Below, piece by piece: positions 1 to 12,600 of a stretch of 64,000 nt of DNA. The stretch's first letter is position 1. The number at the start of each line of letters is the position of its first letter. Under the pieces are notes generated by a model. The model did no database searches. It was not told the origin of the DNA and was given only the letters and a program-made list of their open reading frames with translations. The stretch spans positions 2,067,917-2,131,916 of the forward strand of contig VZSE01013216.1 in NCBI GenBank assembly GCA_013398275.1. The letters are read 5' to 3'. A program made the position numbers and the translations under genes. This DNA comes from Promerops cafer. Its lineage: Eukaryota; Chordata; Aves; Passeriformes; Nectariniidae.

Positions 1-771
1 CAGATCCCTTCTGTATTCACTGTGTGTGTCTCCTATCTTCAGAAGAGGCTTGCTGTTGGTAACTGTCTGGCCATCCTTCGATTAGGTGTTCTGCTTGATT
101 GCCCAAGACTTGCATTTTCTGCCCGTGATTTTGTTTCAGATCATTTTGTGCAGATCTGCAAAGAAGAGGACTTCATGCAGCTTGCCCCGCATGAACTTAT
201 CTCAGTTATTTCACCTGACAGTTTAAACGTAGAGAAGGAAGAACTGGTATTTGAAGCAGTAATGAGATGGGTCCGAACAGACAAGGAGAACAGAGTAAAG
301 AGCCTGGGGGAAATTTTTGACTGCATACGTTTTCGTCTAATGCCAGAAAAATATTTCAAAGAACAGGTTGAGAAGGATGATATCATTAAAAGCAACTCAG
401 ACCTTCAGAAAAAAGTAAAGATTATTAAGGATGCTTTTGCTGGAAAACTGCCTGACTCTAGCAAAAGCACAGAAAAGTCAACCAAAGGGGAGGTGAATGG
501 GGATGTAGGAGATGAAGATTTACTGCCTGGCTACCTAAATGACCTTCCCAGGCATGGCATGTTCGTCAAAGACCTGATTCTTCTGGTTAATGACACTGCT
601 GCAGTAGCTTATGATCCTCTTGAAAATGAATGCTACCTAGCAGCCCTCGCAGAACAGATTCCCAGAAATCATTCCAGTGTAGTCACCAAACAAAATCAGG
701 TCTATATTGTTGGAGGACTCTATGTGGAAGAGGAGAACAAGGATCAGCCTTTCCAGTCATACTTCTTCCAG
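1..771 (+). CDS. KLHL41: KLHL41 first exon in window (BACK domain and first Kelch blade)
   Basis: Open from base 1 in frame 1 (QIPSVFTVCVSYLQKRL), so the exon is cut by the window edge. It encodes the BACK domain (EEDFMQLAPHELISVI, AVMRWVRTDKENR), the linker and the first blade up to QSYFFQ. The donor is CAG|GTACAA at 772, phase 0. Confidence 0.95.
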
Positions 772-3700
772 GTACAAGCTTTATATTTGTTGGTATAATA
801 GCAGATGCTTATAAAGGTTACTGAAAAGTGTTCTGAGTCTCTGCAAGTGGGTTGTCTAGTGTCTCTGTATGGTGATGGAGAGAAGTTTCTAGGGAGTTAT
901 TTTTGTCTCAGAGACAGAAATGAAACTGAGGGACTTGCATCTTCTTTTTCAAGATTAACCCCTGGTGAGAGCTCAGAAAATATTAAAAAGATTAGTATAT
1001 TCTAAGGCAGTGGCTTTCATTAAGGTCCAGATTTTTCATGGTACAGATGTCTAAATTTAGCTCTAATAATATTTTTGTAAAATACTTTTTGTGTATTTTT
1101 GTTAACTTTGATGAAAGTTGGAGTGCTTTAGCTGGTTTAGGTCTGATGTCTTTCTTTTTTGTATCTGAAATACTTTCATGACAGCAGTAATGTGTGTATT
1201 TTAAGTGCAGTTTCTGTCACTAAAATTGCAGAAGTCCTTTTTATCATATCTATATTTGAAAGCCTAAGGGCCACATAAATATGAGGCAATATGAGGTTAG
1301 TTAGAGGCAGAAGGTTTTTTTCTTGGCAAACTGACAGTGTCAGTACACTAAATACTGTGTAATTGCATATCTTTGTAAATCTGTATAATATAAGGCTGAT
1401 TAGTACTAGCTGTAGCTCCACAATATATTTCAGGAAAATTTGCAAAAAATGCAGTTTGTCATACTTATACCATAAAATAAGTCTGTTGTGTTTTTAGCTA
1501 CTTGCTTTGGTGTATATTTAAGTATTTTGTAGTGAATTATGCAATACACTGCTGGCCACGTTCTCTCTTTAGGCACACTGGCCTAAAAGGGTAAAAGTAA
1601 GTCCTGTTTCAATATGAAATAAAGCACAGTAATAAGCAGTGATAGAATTTTGAAGCCTTCAGATATTAAAATATGCAAATATTGTTTATAGGAGTATGGC
1701 TCTCATTTCACACACAAGAAAAGACGGCTTCAGACATTTGTTACATCAATGAGAGGGAAGTCTTAGTTTGTAGGGGAGGGACTATAACACGGTTTCATTT
1801 CCTTATGTAGGTGTAAAACACTAATCACTGAAATGAAAAACTTGCTACAGAAATATTCTTCCAATAGATTTAACACATTGATGTAGTAATGTGTATTTAG
1901 TCCAGAACTGAGTAAGTCTCAGGCTACTAGAAAGGGGCCTCTGAGAAACTAAACCTCAAGGCTGATCCTAAAAATAGATGAAGTTTTCAAAATTCTACTT
2001 TATATGTTGGCATCCATTTCCTGAAATCATGTTCATTTGCTTGTCATCTTTAAGCTTGCTTGCTGCTGCTATTTCCTATAGTTACAATACTTGTCTGCAT
2101 TACTCATGCGGCTGTTCTCTCCAAAATATTAATGTGGTGCCAAACCAATTTTCACTTGCTGATCTTCCTTTTTCCACCAGTGAAGCATTGTATTTGGTAG
2201 CTTGCAACCTGCGAGAAAACAAGGCTGCCACTGGCTCAAAAATGCATGACGCGTTGATGCCGTATCAGCAGTAGATATGACATCTTGACAACTTAGGAAG
2301 TAAGCTGTGATCTCTGGGGGTTCTCATTACCCCACACAGATCCAGCTACTGGGGAAGTCCATGTCTAGGAACTACATTTCACTGTTGCAATAAAACTTTC
2401 TGTCCAACAGGGTGGGCTTTCAAATTTGGGAGATGCATTTAGCATGGAAATGCTAATGGAAATCCTTGACTGTGGAATGTACTTCTGGAAGAAAAATATC
2501 ACCAAGCTAAATCCTGAACTTTATGCTGACTGAACATTCTTTTGCTGTCTTTGCCTTTACACCCACACAAACTCCTATCTTGCCCTCCCTTCTTGTAGCC
2601 ATGTCTAGCAAATCTATATGCAGTAGGTCTGAGAAAATAGTTCTCTTTGAACATTAGAAGTAATTCAGGTTCAATCACAAGTTCTCAGATCAAAACAAAA
2701 AATAAGCACCACAGTTCTAGGAAAATTCTGGTTTATTTTGTCATCTGTCCTCCTGCTGCTACTTCTCCTTGGGTGTTTTCAGCATACTGGATGTTAATTG
2801 AGAGAGCTCTGAGAGAGCTGCAGTAGAAAGGACGTCAATATTATTGCTGAGGGAGCTGCAGGGATTTCCCATTTTGCTTACGAATGAAGTCTTTTTTGTG
2901 TCTTCAGAGATCTCATGAACTTTTGAGGGTATTTGTGATGAAACACACATCTGTTGCCCTAGGGATTGCAGAAGAAACATCTGTGCCATTTGTGTGATGT
3001 CTCCTGATCAGTAAGAACTGTGTAAGCATGTCTGGCACCTCACTGTAGCGATGAGCTCAACCAGCTAAACATACAGGTGTGGAACTGCAGGAGTGGTTGC
3101 TCCCTCAGGCAGGAAGAACCACCAGTTGTTCTTTCCAACATGATAGGGAACCAAGAGTGAGGGACTTTTGTATGAGGAAGAAGAGCTTAATGAAGAGGCA
3201 AGGAAATAGTGAGCGTGAACAGACACAAAGAGGGTTGTATGGCATTAACTCTGCTAGATCTCAGCACAACGAAGCATGGGTGGGTAGAAGACATCATTCA
3301 TTAGCTGCACGGAGGGAAGGGCAGGTTGTTCAGGCAAGCAGATTTGCTGTTGAGAGACAGTGAGTGCCAATAGATAAATTCTGTGGAACAATCTTCATTG
3401 TGTGGATTTTTACTCTTTGCCTTTCCTAACCCTTCCTGTTCTGATGCTCTTTCAGCTGGATAGCATTGCTGGTGAGTGGGTTGCCCTTCCTCCGCTGCCG
3501 TCAGCCAGGTGTCTCTTCGGGCTGGGAGAGTCGGACAACAAGATCTATGTAATAGCAGGCAAGGACCTTCGCACTGAGGAGTCGCTCGATTCAGTATTGT
3601 GCTATGACCCTGTGTATGTTTCAAATCTAATTATGCCCACAGAGGACATGTAGACGGCCCATTGTTAGTTGAAAAAACCTAACAGTGATCTTCTTGTTCC

Positions 3701-6480
3701 AGGGCAATGAAATGGGGTGAGATCAAAAAACTGCCTATCAAAGTATATGGCCATGCAACTATCTCAAACAATGGATTGATATATTGTCTTGGTGGAAAAA
3801 CTGATGATAAGTGAGTTACTAAGTCTTTTTATGACAATTAATAACATTATCTTCTTAGTCCTTAATAGATAATATGTCCTCACACTCAGAAATGAGGGTT
3901 TCCCTTTTCTGTATCTCTGGATTAAGGTTGCTAACAGTCTGGCAGAGGGGAACACATTATGGTATGTAGAATATGTTTTTTGGTGATATGCTAAATTACA
4001 TATAAATTGTAATCCAACTTGCTATTTTAATAACCACACTTATTTCCAAGGCAAATTCTACTTACACTGCAGACCAATTAGGAATACATAGCTATGTATT
4101 CATAGCTATAGGACCTTCACTGAAAGTATTCTTTCCTTTCAGATAGAAATACCTAGGTGCCATGGAATTACAGTCTCAGTTTTTCCAATTTTCTGACCTG
4201 TGATACCTGTTACACCTTAATGGGTATGACATTAGGAAAATAAGTTTTCACTTACACTGAACATGTGATGGTAATTTTTAAGTGTTTTGTAGGGGATATT
4301 TAAGATAAAAGTTTATCATATCAGCCAAAACACCATCATAATCTTTCCTTTACATAACCTTTGCTATATATTCCTCCATAAATCCATTGAATACAATATG
4401 CTGGGAAAGGATGTTGTCTTTCTTCTCAAAGGTACAGTGAAATGGCTGCCCTGTGTAATGTAAAGCACATTTGATTTAGTCCTATGGACGTGAGTAATGC
4501 TTTGTAGATATTGCAAAGATTCTTAGATGAGATACAAGAAAGGATCTCCAGGAGAGGAAAGAGGTGGTATAGATAAACCCATACAGTCTACCTCAATGAG
4601 ATGTACTTGGAACAAGTCCAAAGTTCATTAGAAATGATCACTGGTTTTCTTTTTGCTCCCCAGGAAATGCACTAATAGATTATTTGTATACAGTCCAAAG
4701 AAAGGAGACTGGAGAGACCTGGCTCCAATGAAAGTGCCTCGCTCAATGTTTGGAACAGCCATCCATAAGGGCAAGATTGTAATTGCAGGTGGTGTCACTG
4801 AGGAAGGCCTTACTGCATCTGTTGAAGCTTTTGATCTGACCACCAATAAGTGAGTGCAATATTCAAGCTATTTTAATCAAGTGTTTCATCATCTAGGCTT
4901 TTAGGAGCTCTGAGGTAAGAGTCACAAAGCTGTTCAGGTACTTACACTCCCACTGAGACATTTGGTCTACAGTCACATCTTCAGCAACAACAGCAGCAGT
5001 TTACAGAGCTGGTCTCTAGACATTTTTCCTGCACCCACACACATTCAAACTATTATGCTAATGCCACTTGAAATAAATATGCATTTCGGAAACTATAGGG
5101 AAAAATGAGAATAACTGGGGAACAATATGTCTGTATGAAGTATATTACTGAATAATCAGGGAACCTGTAAGAAGTTGTCCCTCAGAAGAGATTGTGTAAT
5201 TGTGTCACTTAAGAGTTGCAGAAGTCCCTGAGGGGATGGAGACACTGGAACTTACTGCTGATAAATCTCAGAATTTTTTCGTTTTACTAGACCACGGTCT
5301 TGGTACCTGAATTTGTTGCCCAGAGAAGTATTTTAGTGCATTCAGTTTACAATATTTCTTATGTGTTTAACTTGACTTTTTCTTTTCATCCTTAGATGGG
5401 AGATAATGCCTGAATTTCCCCAAGAGAGAAGTTCCATTAGTTTAGTCACTTTAAGTGGAGCTTTGTATGCTATTGGAGGCTTTGCAATGATTCAACTTGA
5501 ATCTAAAGAATTTGCACCTAATGAAGTCACTGACATATGGAAGTAAGTTTAATTTTAGTCACTCTTTCCTGGTTGAAAGTCTTATCTAAAACTGAGGTTT
5601 GTAAACACTGGAGGCTAACACTATTTTTCTGTTTAATTCTGAAAATGATCTATAGCACAGGCTGTAAAGCATTTGTTGACAGATAAAAAAGTTTGTCAGA
5701 AAGTAACAAACATGAGACTTGGATCTAATGACTACTTCCACCTACTAATTATTTGACCAGGCCAAGTCTTGATCTTCAGCTTCTTTAGAAGAGTAATGGA
5801 GTAATTTAGAACAGTAATTGCCATCTTTTGGCAGGTTCTTAGCAATAAGAACATTCTTTTGTGACACTGTGATGCAGAAAAGCATGTATATACAGAGGCC
5901 TGTACATACTGATGTGTTGATAGTCTAATGAGTAACTGTTCCAAGAGAATCAGAAGTCCCTATTTCCTAGATTTTTTTTACCTAATCACAGCAGCAGTGA
6001 CGAGACATCATGCCTCTGTGATTCTTAGTTGCTAATGTAAATTCAGAAGCTTTAGTTGGCAGTAGGAAGGAAAACCCCCCAGCTTTATATGCAACAATCT
6101 GAAGAAATACAGAAGGGATGCTTAAGGAGGAAGCTTTTTTAAAGCATGACACAGGTCAGCAACAAGCTTTAGGGACCAGGAAAAGAATAGCTTGCGTGCA
6201 AGAACATCTTTGTGTTCTGGAGTAGAGGACAAAAGCAGCCTTTCCTGGCACCCTTCAGCACATGGCTGCTACAAGCCTTTTCAACAGGTGGACTATCCTC
6301 CTTTTCACGTATGTGTGCTGAAGCATCAAACTCAAAGAAGCTATTTTCTAACATCTTTTAAAATGCAGGTATGATGATGAGAAGAAGGAATGGGTTGGCA
6401 TACTGAAAGAGATCCGATATGCTACTGGAGCCTCCTGTCTGGCCACACGCTTAAACCTCTTCAAGTTATCAAAACTGTAA
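1..6480 (+). CDS. KLHL41: KLHL41 (Kelch-like 41), 3' part of gene, six coding exons
   Basis: Muscle Kelch-repeat adaptor of CUL3 ubiquitin ligase that supports sarcomere assembly and nebulin/NRAP stability; human mutations cause nemaline myopathy (established knowledge). Exons by phase: 1-771, 3456-3613, 3703-3810, 4664-4849, 5396-5542, 6369-6480, joining to 493 codons plus TAA. The frame is open from base 1, so the exon continues upstream. By recalled similarity these are about residues 114-606 of a 606-residue protein. The N-terminal BTB domain is therefore outside the window. Seen here: the BACK domain (about window residues 10-110), an acidic linker containing NGDVGDEDLLPGYLND, then Kelch blades with VGG, IAG, LGG, AGG and IGG turns, ending FKLSKL. 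All five introns are GT-AG. Close similarity makes KLHL40 or another paralog unlikely. It converges on FASTKD1. Confidence 0.96.
3456..3613 (+). CDS. KLHL41: KLHL41 exon (Kelch blade, LDSIAGEWVALPPLPSARC)
   Basis: Acceptor CTTTCAG|CTGG; donor GT|GTATGT at 3614. Encodes a blade with the IAG turn and ends inside the valine codon of CYDPV. Phase 0 in, 2 out. Confidence 0.94.
3703..3810 (+). CDS. KLHL41: KLHL41 exon (Kelch blade, KWGEIKKLPIKVYGH)
   Basis: Acceptor TTCCAG|G; donor AA|GTGAGT at 3811. Encodes the blade with CLGGKTDD. Joining phases 2 and 2 restores VAMKW upstream and DDKKC downstream. Confidence 0.94.
4664..4849 (+). CDS. KLHL41: KLHL41 exon (Kelch blade, AGGVTEEG)
   Basis: Acceptor CCCCAG|G and donor AA|GTGAGT at 4850. 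Encodes KCTNRLFVYSPKKGDW through VEAFDLTTNK. The start at 4664 is fixed by the reading frame and by divisibility of the joined CDS by three. Confidence 0.93.
5396..5542 (+). CDS. KLHL41: KLHL41 exon (Kelch blade, YAIGGFAMIQLESKE)
   Basis: Acceptor CCTTAG|A; donor AA|GTAAGT at 5543. Encodes WEIMPEFPQERSSIS through VTDIWK. Confidence 0.94.
6369..6480 (+). CDS. KLHL41: KLHL41 terminal coding exon
   Basis: Acceptor ATGCAG|G. Encodes YDDEKKEWVGILKEIRYATG through LFKLSKL, followed by TAA at 6478-6480. This is the conserved C-terminus of the family. Confidence 0.94.
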
Positions 6481-7085
6481 ACAAAAGGTTGGAAGATTGA
6501 TATGATATATGATATGATAAGCAAGTTTTGATAGGCTCTTCTGATTTTGTTGCATGAAAATGTCCCCAAATTGTACAGTTTTGTAGCAGCATACTAGTCA
6601 TACTGGCTACTGTTAAATAGTTCACTTGTCTGTCCACTTCTTAAGATACTTCCTAGCTAACCAGCAACCACTGAATTTTTGCCAGTGTTTAAATTTCTAA
6701 AGAGTTATAATGAATGTTGATTAGATTGAGATTTTTGGCAAGAACTCAATTTTCCACTCTGTGAAATTGCAAACAACACTAGTTAGCCTTCCTTGCACTC
6801 AGTACAATCCAGGTATTTGTGGCTTGTCCTCCAAACAATGTGCATGAATTAATTGTTAAGTTAAATACAACTAATAGGTAGCTAATTTTATTCTAACTGG
6901 CTGTTTGTATGGCCAGATTTCCCCTTTTAGTAATGTATGTAAATCCTGCACTCTTCAGCAATATCTTAGAAATATTCTCATCACAGACCTCAAAAAAATA
7001 ATTTAGCTTGGAATTGAAATGAGTGTTTTAAACAAAAGTGGCTTAATACTATGTGACCTAATAAATGCCTGTCTCAGCCAAAGCT
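6481..7085 (+). other. KLHL41: KLHL41 3' UTR (probable)
   Basis: AT-rich sequence after the stop codon. AATAAA at 7060-7065 is the first canonical poly(A) signal on this strand, so cleavage near 7080-7085 is inferred. A second AATAAA at 8515-8520 could serve a longer form. No transcript evidence is available. Confidence 0.55.
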
Positions 7086-9234
7086 ATACTAGTAGACAGA
7101 GGAGAGGGTAGAGAGAGAAGTTCACAAGGTTAGCAGCTCTACTCTTTCACCTACTATGTTTAGACTTCTGATAAAAAGGATTTTCCACTTTTTTAATGCT
7201 TTTATATTTATTTCCAAAGCAAATATTTTATGGAAGTTTTTCTCAGAGATCTGAGGCCAATAACAAGCATTCATGAAAAAGTCCTAAAAGAATTATCTTT
7301 AGCAAGTACCTGTGACAGAGAGGACTTTTTAATTTACTATAGAGTTGATGCATTTTGACGTTGAAACTTTTAACAATTAAACTTTGTTTTTAAAATTATA
7401 AAAGTATCACTTGATGGCGTCTTTTTTTAGTGATTAGCTCATCATCACTATCGTATCGACAGGACAGAGATCTCTTAGTACAGCCTTTGCCCAAAATAGA
7501 GCAGTTTTCTTCAGAGCATGCTTACCATTTTTTTGTAGAGTATCTCTTCAAAGGATTTCTCCATTGTATAAAGAGGGTGTCATCAATCATAAATTTAAAT
7601 TAATTACAACTGATGTAGCAGGAAAACCAGAAAAGAAGGCTACCACACCTGATTGAATAGCAATGCCAACTATCAAATGACCCCTTGCATTGCCCTCCTA
7701 TGAGACAGAAGTAAACATGCAGAGGCACAGCCATCATAGTTCATTTCAGTATACTGTCCACTAGTACTTAATCTGTGGGGCATTTTCCCTTTAGTACCCA
7801 AATCTGCAGCTGTGCTTAGCACCTATTTTTATTGGCTCCAGTTAGATCACTGGTTTACACCACTCATCTGCTCTAACACTTGCTGATTTAATATAGAAAG
7901 AATGAGTACAAAGAATCAAGGACAACACATTTTACTGAATTGCTTTTTTTTTGCTTTTCTTCAATGCCCTTTCTGGACCACTCATAACAAGTTTTAATCT
8001 TCTTCCCATTGTGCATACTTATAACTTTGTCCATACATAATTTGAAGAAAACTGGCTTGGTACAGTGACTGCAAGAACCCTGAAGAGCAGGGTTCAGCTC
8101 AAACACGACCACCCTGAGAGACACGTTCAGCCACTGCCACCTTTCTTACACTCCGACGTGCTGCTTGAAGGCCGTCTGTACAGACGCAGAGTCATGCGAG
8201 ACCTCTTTGACAGGTAGTCCACCTTCTGAAATACTAACCTATATTTATGATTGTCTTCTCCACTGTATACAAAATATAATACACATAGAATCTTTCTATG
8301 TGCTGTGCCTTCAAATCACATTTCCTCAAAGCAGTCATTACATCTTAGAGCCCTTGTCCATTTGATAACCCTAAGTGTCTAGACTACCATCTACTGGTTT
8401 TGTCAGTCATCCCACAAACATGAGGGCTACCTCAGGAGGAAAGTACCTTACAGCTTAGATCAGTTCTGTTGGTTTTTCCTGACTTTCCATTCCTGTCCTG
8501 ATTTGTATTCACTTAATAAAACGTTTTTCTTCTGCTACTGAATAGAAAAAAAAAAGGTGACAGCCAGATGCATAATGGCCAATTCAGATATGCAGTTGCT
8601 TATCTCTGCCAGGTTTCAAGTGAAGTGGTAAACGAATGTGACCTGCTTCTACTAAATAAGCAAGAAAACATATCCTCATTGCACATGTGAGAAAACAGGC
8701 ACAGCTGGGAGTCACCCTGAGGTGATGGCAGCTGTAGGCACAACATGGCTGCCTCTGGAAATGGGATGATTTGCCAAGCATGACAACCCTGCAGTTACTG
8801 TTCTACAATGAACATTCTCCTGGCTATTCCACTTCTTCCTTCTACATCTCAGTGTCTTATGCCTCCTGCACAAACCCTGGCAGGGTTTTTAAGTATGTGA
8901 AGGTGTTCCAGAAGGCTCAGCCATTCTTCTGCACACACCAGATCACAGGGCAGGAGAAACAGCTGGAGGTTCCTCACCACACAACACTCTCCCCCAGCAC
9001 AGTCCCCTACAGTACCTCTGTTCTGAGAATGGAAACTGAATGGCTCTAAAAGCAGCCTTATTCTTAGCAAATCTACATTTAAGTTTTTTGGTTTTAGAGT
9101 ACAGATACTGTTTGATTCCTAACTGCTCATTCTGTCACATGCTAGAGGACAGACATCGTTTCTAGTAGATGGCTGACTCCACTCTCCTAGTCAATAGTAT
9201 TTCCAACTTTTTCTCTGGAGAGTTTTATGTCTGG
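7086..9234. other. Intergenic spacer between convergent KLHL41 and FASTKD1
   Basis: No gene is supported. It holds AATAAA at 8515-8520 followed by ten A residues at 8546-8555, a minus-strand open frame at 7888-8124 and a somewhat GC-richer stretch at about 8590-9060. None shows splice structure or a family I recognise. Confidence 0.5.
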
Positions 9235-9552
9235 CTAAGCCTTTGTGCTATTTATTTAGGAGATAATAATGTAATTTGATTGCAGAACTGCCAGATTCGT
9301 GTCCTCATAATACCTTCCAGATAATGAGAAATTTTAACTATCCTTATCACATCTTCACAGTCCACTGTGACCTGCCTTTTGCAATCCCTAATGAATTGAG
9401 GATTAAATCCCTTTACATCTGATGACCTTGGCAAGCCTTGGTCCAGCTGATACAGATAAAGAGATTTCTGAAACTTAAGTATTCCAGGATTACAAGATGT
9501 TTGATGGTACATAATCTGTTTTTATAAAGTACTTTAGACTGCATGTCTGATA
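9235..9552 (-). other. FASTKD1: FASTKD1 3' UTR (probable)
   Basis: About 300 nt of AT-rich sequence after the TGA. AATAAA read on the minus strand lies at 9256-9251, so cleavage near 9235 is inferred. Confidence 0.6.
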
Positions 9553-9642
9553 TCACTGTATTCCATACAGCTGCTGTCTCAGGTAATCCAGCTGTTCACT
9601 TTTTGTTGACAGAACCATAGAATTCCATTCGAAGTGAGGAAT
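9553..9642 (-). CDS. FASTKD1: FASTKD1 terminal coding exon (RAP domain end)
   Basis: 90 nt; acceptor TGTTCTACAG|A. Encodes IPHFEWNSMVLSTKSEQLDY then LRQQLYGIQ and TGA at 9555-9553, the conserved end of the RAP domain. Confidence 0.94.
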   Translation of the reverse strand: MPHFEWNSMVLSTKSEQLDYLRQQLYGIQ

Positions 9643-12600
9643 CTGTAGAACAGAATGATACAAAATTACTTGTAACATTGGTGTAAGCCACATACCATAT
9701 AAGAGCAAAGAGAAGGTTCTCCAGTATCTGCTGTTCTTCACTTGAAGATACATACCACCTGTGTCCTTCCAAAAGCCTGGCTTACTCTAATACTAAAATG
9801 ACCTGTTTCTTATTTTAAGATTCTCCTTTGTGTAAGTACCATCAGTCTGCTTCCAAAAAGCAGCATAGTTGCAAAGATATAAAACAGATGCCCACACAAT
9901 ACAGGCTGTGACAACTCTGTTACACCCTCTCCTCTTTTAAAACCCAAACTGAGAGAAAAATCCCAGGTCATTGTAGTTTGTAATGCTAATGTATCAGACA
10001 GGAATAGTGTATCAGTAGTACAACATGAGAAAGGATGATTATTCTGTTTAAAAAAACCCAACCAACAAAATTTAAGCTTAAAGAAGGATTCTAGCTAAAA
10101 TTAGGTTAGATGAGTACTTAAATATTTAGGAGCCTCTGCATTAATGAGTCTCTGTTTCCCAAATGTTTCAGTGCTGGTGGTGAATTATCTCTGGCCTCTA
10201 GTATTCTCTGCCACAGCACTAGCACTGCAGCAGACAAACAACATCCATATCCCGTCTGGCAACTGCTAAAATTGTCTTATCACGCAAGCAGGCTATGTTC
10301 AATCTTTTTCTACCATAGAAATCTTCAGTGAATTGAACTGAAACTCTCATTTCACTTTTTCTCCTTCAATCAGGCTACAATGAGATTGCTAGTTTGCCTG
10401 CAGTAAGGTCAGACAGGGACCTTTTGACTTCAGTTTTGCTTCACCCTCTTTCAGAGAAGGTGTGAGTTCTGTGAAGTTCTTGCACCATTTTGAGAACAGC
10501 TCAGAATTTCCCCCCTAAATACAAAAATTGCTCTCTCCCAGTAGGTGCTTTTAACGATAAAACTGTCTCTAAATCTGTTGTGAGGAAAATGGGTCATTTT
10601 GCACTGCTGATACAATGCAGAAAGGACACAAAGCATTGCTGACTGCTCACCTGAACTACTCGGTACCCCAGCATTTCCAGGTGTCGCTTTTTCACTGCAG
10701 GTTCTCCTTTCAGATGACGTGAGTAATCTTTGCTAAAAGCTTTTGAATCAAGAAATTCCAAAGCAATTCTGAAAACAGTAAAAATGTGCATTTACTTTCA
10801 GGTCCTATCTTAATAGCAAGAAGTGATAGTTCCAGTTCAGTATTGATAGTTGCAGCAATACTAGAGAAACCTGACAATACTCAGAAAACAAAAATTAAAC
10901 AACTCCCTAGAATTAGACAAAACATTTTCCTTCTATTTATCTAGAGATACTTGAATTCAGAAAAAGCATTTTCTCCCTGCATCTGTTTTTGTTCCAATGG
11001 TAAAAACAGCTAACCAGCATTTTCAAGGCTTTTATTTGAAGAGGTGGAAGGAAAACAGTATTCCAATCTCATGAAACACATTTCAAGAACCTGTACTTGG
11101 TTTGGCTGGGATGGAGGTACTTTTCTTCATACCAGTTGGTATGGTGCTGTGTTTTGAACTTGTGACAACTGTTAATAACACACCGATACTTTGGCTACTG
11201 CTGAAAAGCTCTTGCACAGCATCAAGGCCTTCCCTGCTTCTCCCTCAGTACCCACAGTGCACACAGGCTGCACTGACAAGAGGCTGGGAAGGGACACAGC
11301 TGGGAGGGAACCTCAGCTGCCTAAAGCGGTATTTCACACCATACAACATTATGCTCAGCAGTAAAGCAGAGGAGACTTTTTCCCACACAGCCATTGCTCT
11401 GGCACGGGTCTGCTGTAGGTGAATGACTGCATAGCCATCGATTGCTTTGTTTCCCCCTCCCCCCCTTTTTTTCCCCTTCATTTATTAAACTGTCTTAATT
11501 GCAACCCAGGAGTTTTCTTCCTTGCTGTTACCCTCCACGTTCTCTCCCCCATCACACTGCAGGGGCATGAGCCATGCCATGCAAATGGGAGGGAGCAGCT
11601 GTGGCTAACCCACCACACCCCAGAAAGCCAAACCTCATTAGACTTTGGAAAAAGGAACAGAAAATTAGGACATGAGCATCAAAAACCTGGTCTAAACTGG
11701 ATGTAAGCTTGGAAGAGCTAATATGCAAGAATTCAATGTACTGACCTTTGAGCTCCTGGTGGCAGAGCCTTTCTCCTTTCATCCTTGATGTCATGTCTCA
11801 AGTGTATTCCCCCCACACCATCTAAAGGTATATTCTGAGCCAAATAGGAAAGAGGCTTTTTATTTACATCCAGGACACACTCAATATCTGCCAGAAAACA
11901 AAACAAACCTGTTTACTGACAAAATAAAAGTGAAAGAATTTGATCTGTACAGCGTTTACTTCTAGAAAAACTGATAGCCGTAATTAAAGATACCCAACAT
12001 TATTTATATTATAAAGAACTTCTTAGAAACTATTTTATACAACAATTTCTTGTTTGCAATGTCTTGTGTTATCTTGGGGCCATATGACCAGGAGCTTCCT
12101 AATCTTGGTGATAACAGTGATATGAAAGGACTCCATAACAATTTTTAGAGTATTAACTTCTCACCTATTTCATAGCAGTATGGTGTGAGAACAGATATTC
12201 TTGAGTAATGGCTCCCTCCTAAGATCTCTGTCAGCATTCTGTGAATATGCTGTTGCTGTGGATTTATTTGGCTTGTGCCTACAAAGACAAAGTAAAAAAT
12301 TCATACATCAAAACTTCCACAGCCAAATTCTGAAAATAGTGCTTTGAGACGTATTTTTGACAGCCAGGCTACTGAATTAAATCTTTTCCACAGATCCTGA
12401 GTGCTATTCCATCATAATTCAGAGACAAAGTTACCATATTTTAGCTAGAAAGTGACAGGTGCATGCTTTTAAGTAAATTTCAAATCCAGACTTTAGATCC
12501 TAGGATTTTTTTTGTTCACATACTACAAAGACTTAAGTTTTAGGTTTCACCTGGTGGATTTTGTTTGCTTTTAATTATATTTAGACATGTATTTACTCAC

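Larger units (their letters stand above)
772..6368 (+). other. KLHL41: KLHL41 introns
   Basis: The introns are 772-3455, 3614-3702, 3811-4663, 4850-5395 and 5543-6368. They are AT-rich and apparently unique sequence. Intron 772-3455 contains a short antisense open frame at 2759-2989 (see findings) and a slightly more GC-rich patch at about 3070-3360 that I cannot assign. I recognise no repeat or RNA gene in the others. Confidence 0.7.

Noticed and set aside
11102..11422. 106-codon plus-strand open frame
   Set aside because: Lies wholly inside the old LTR.
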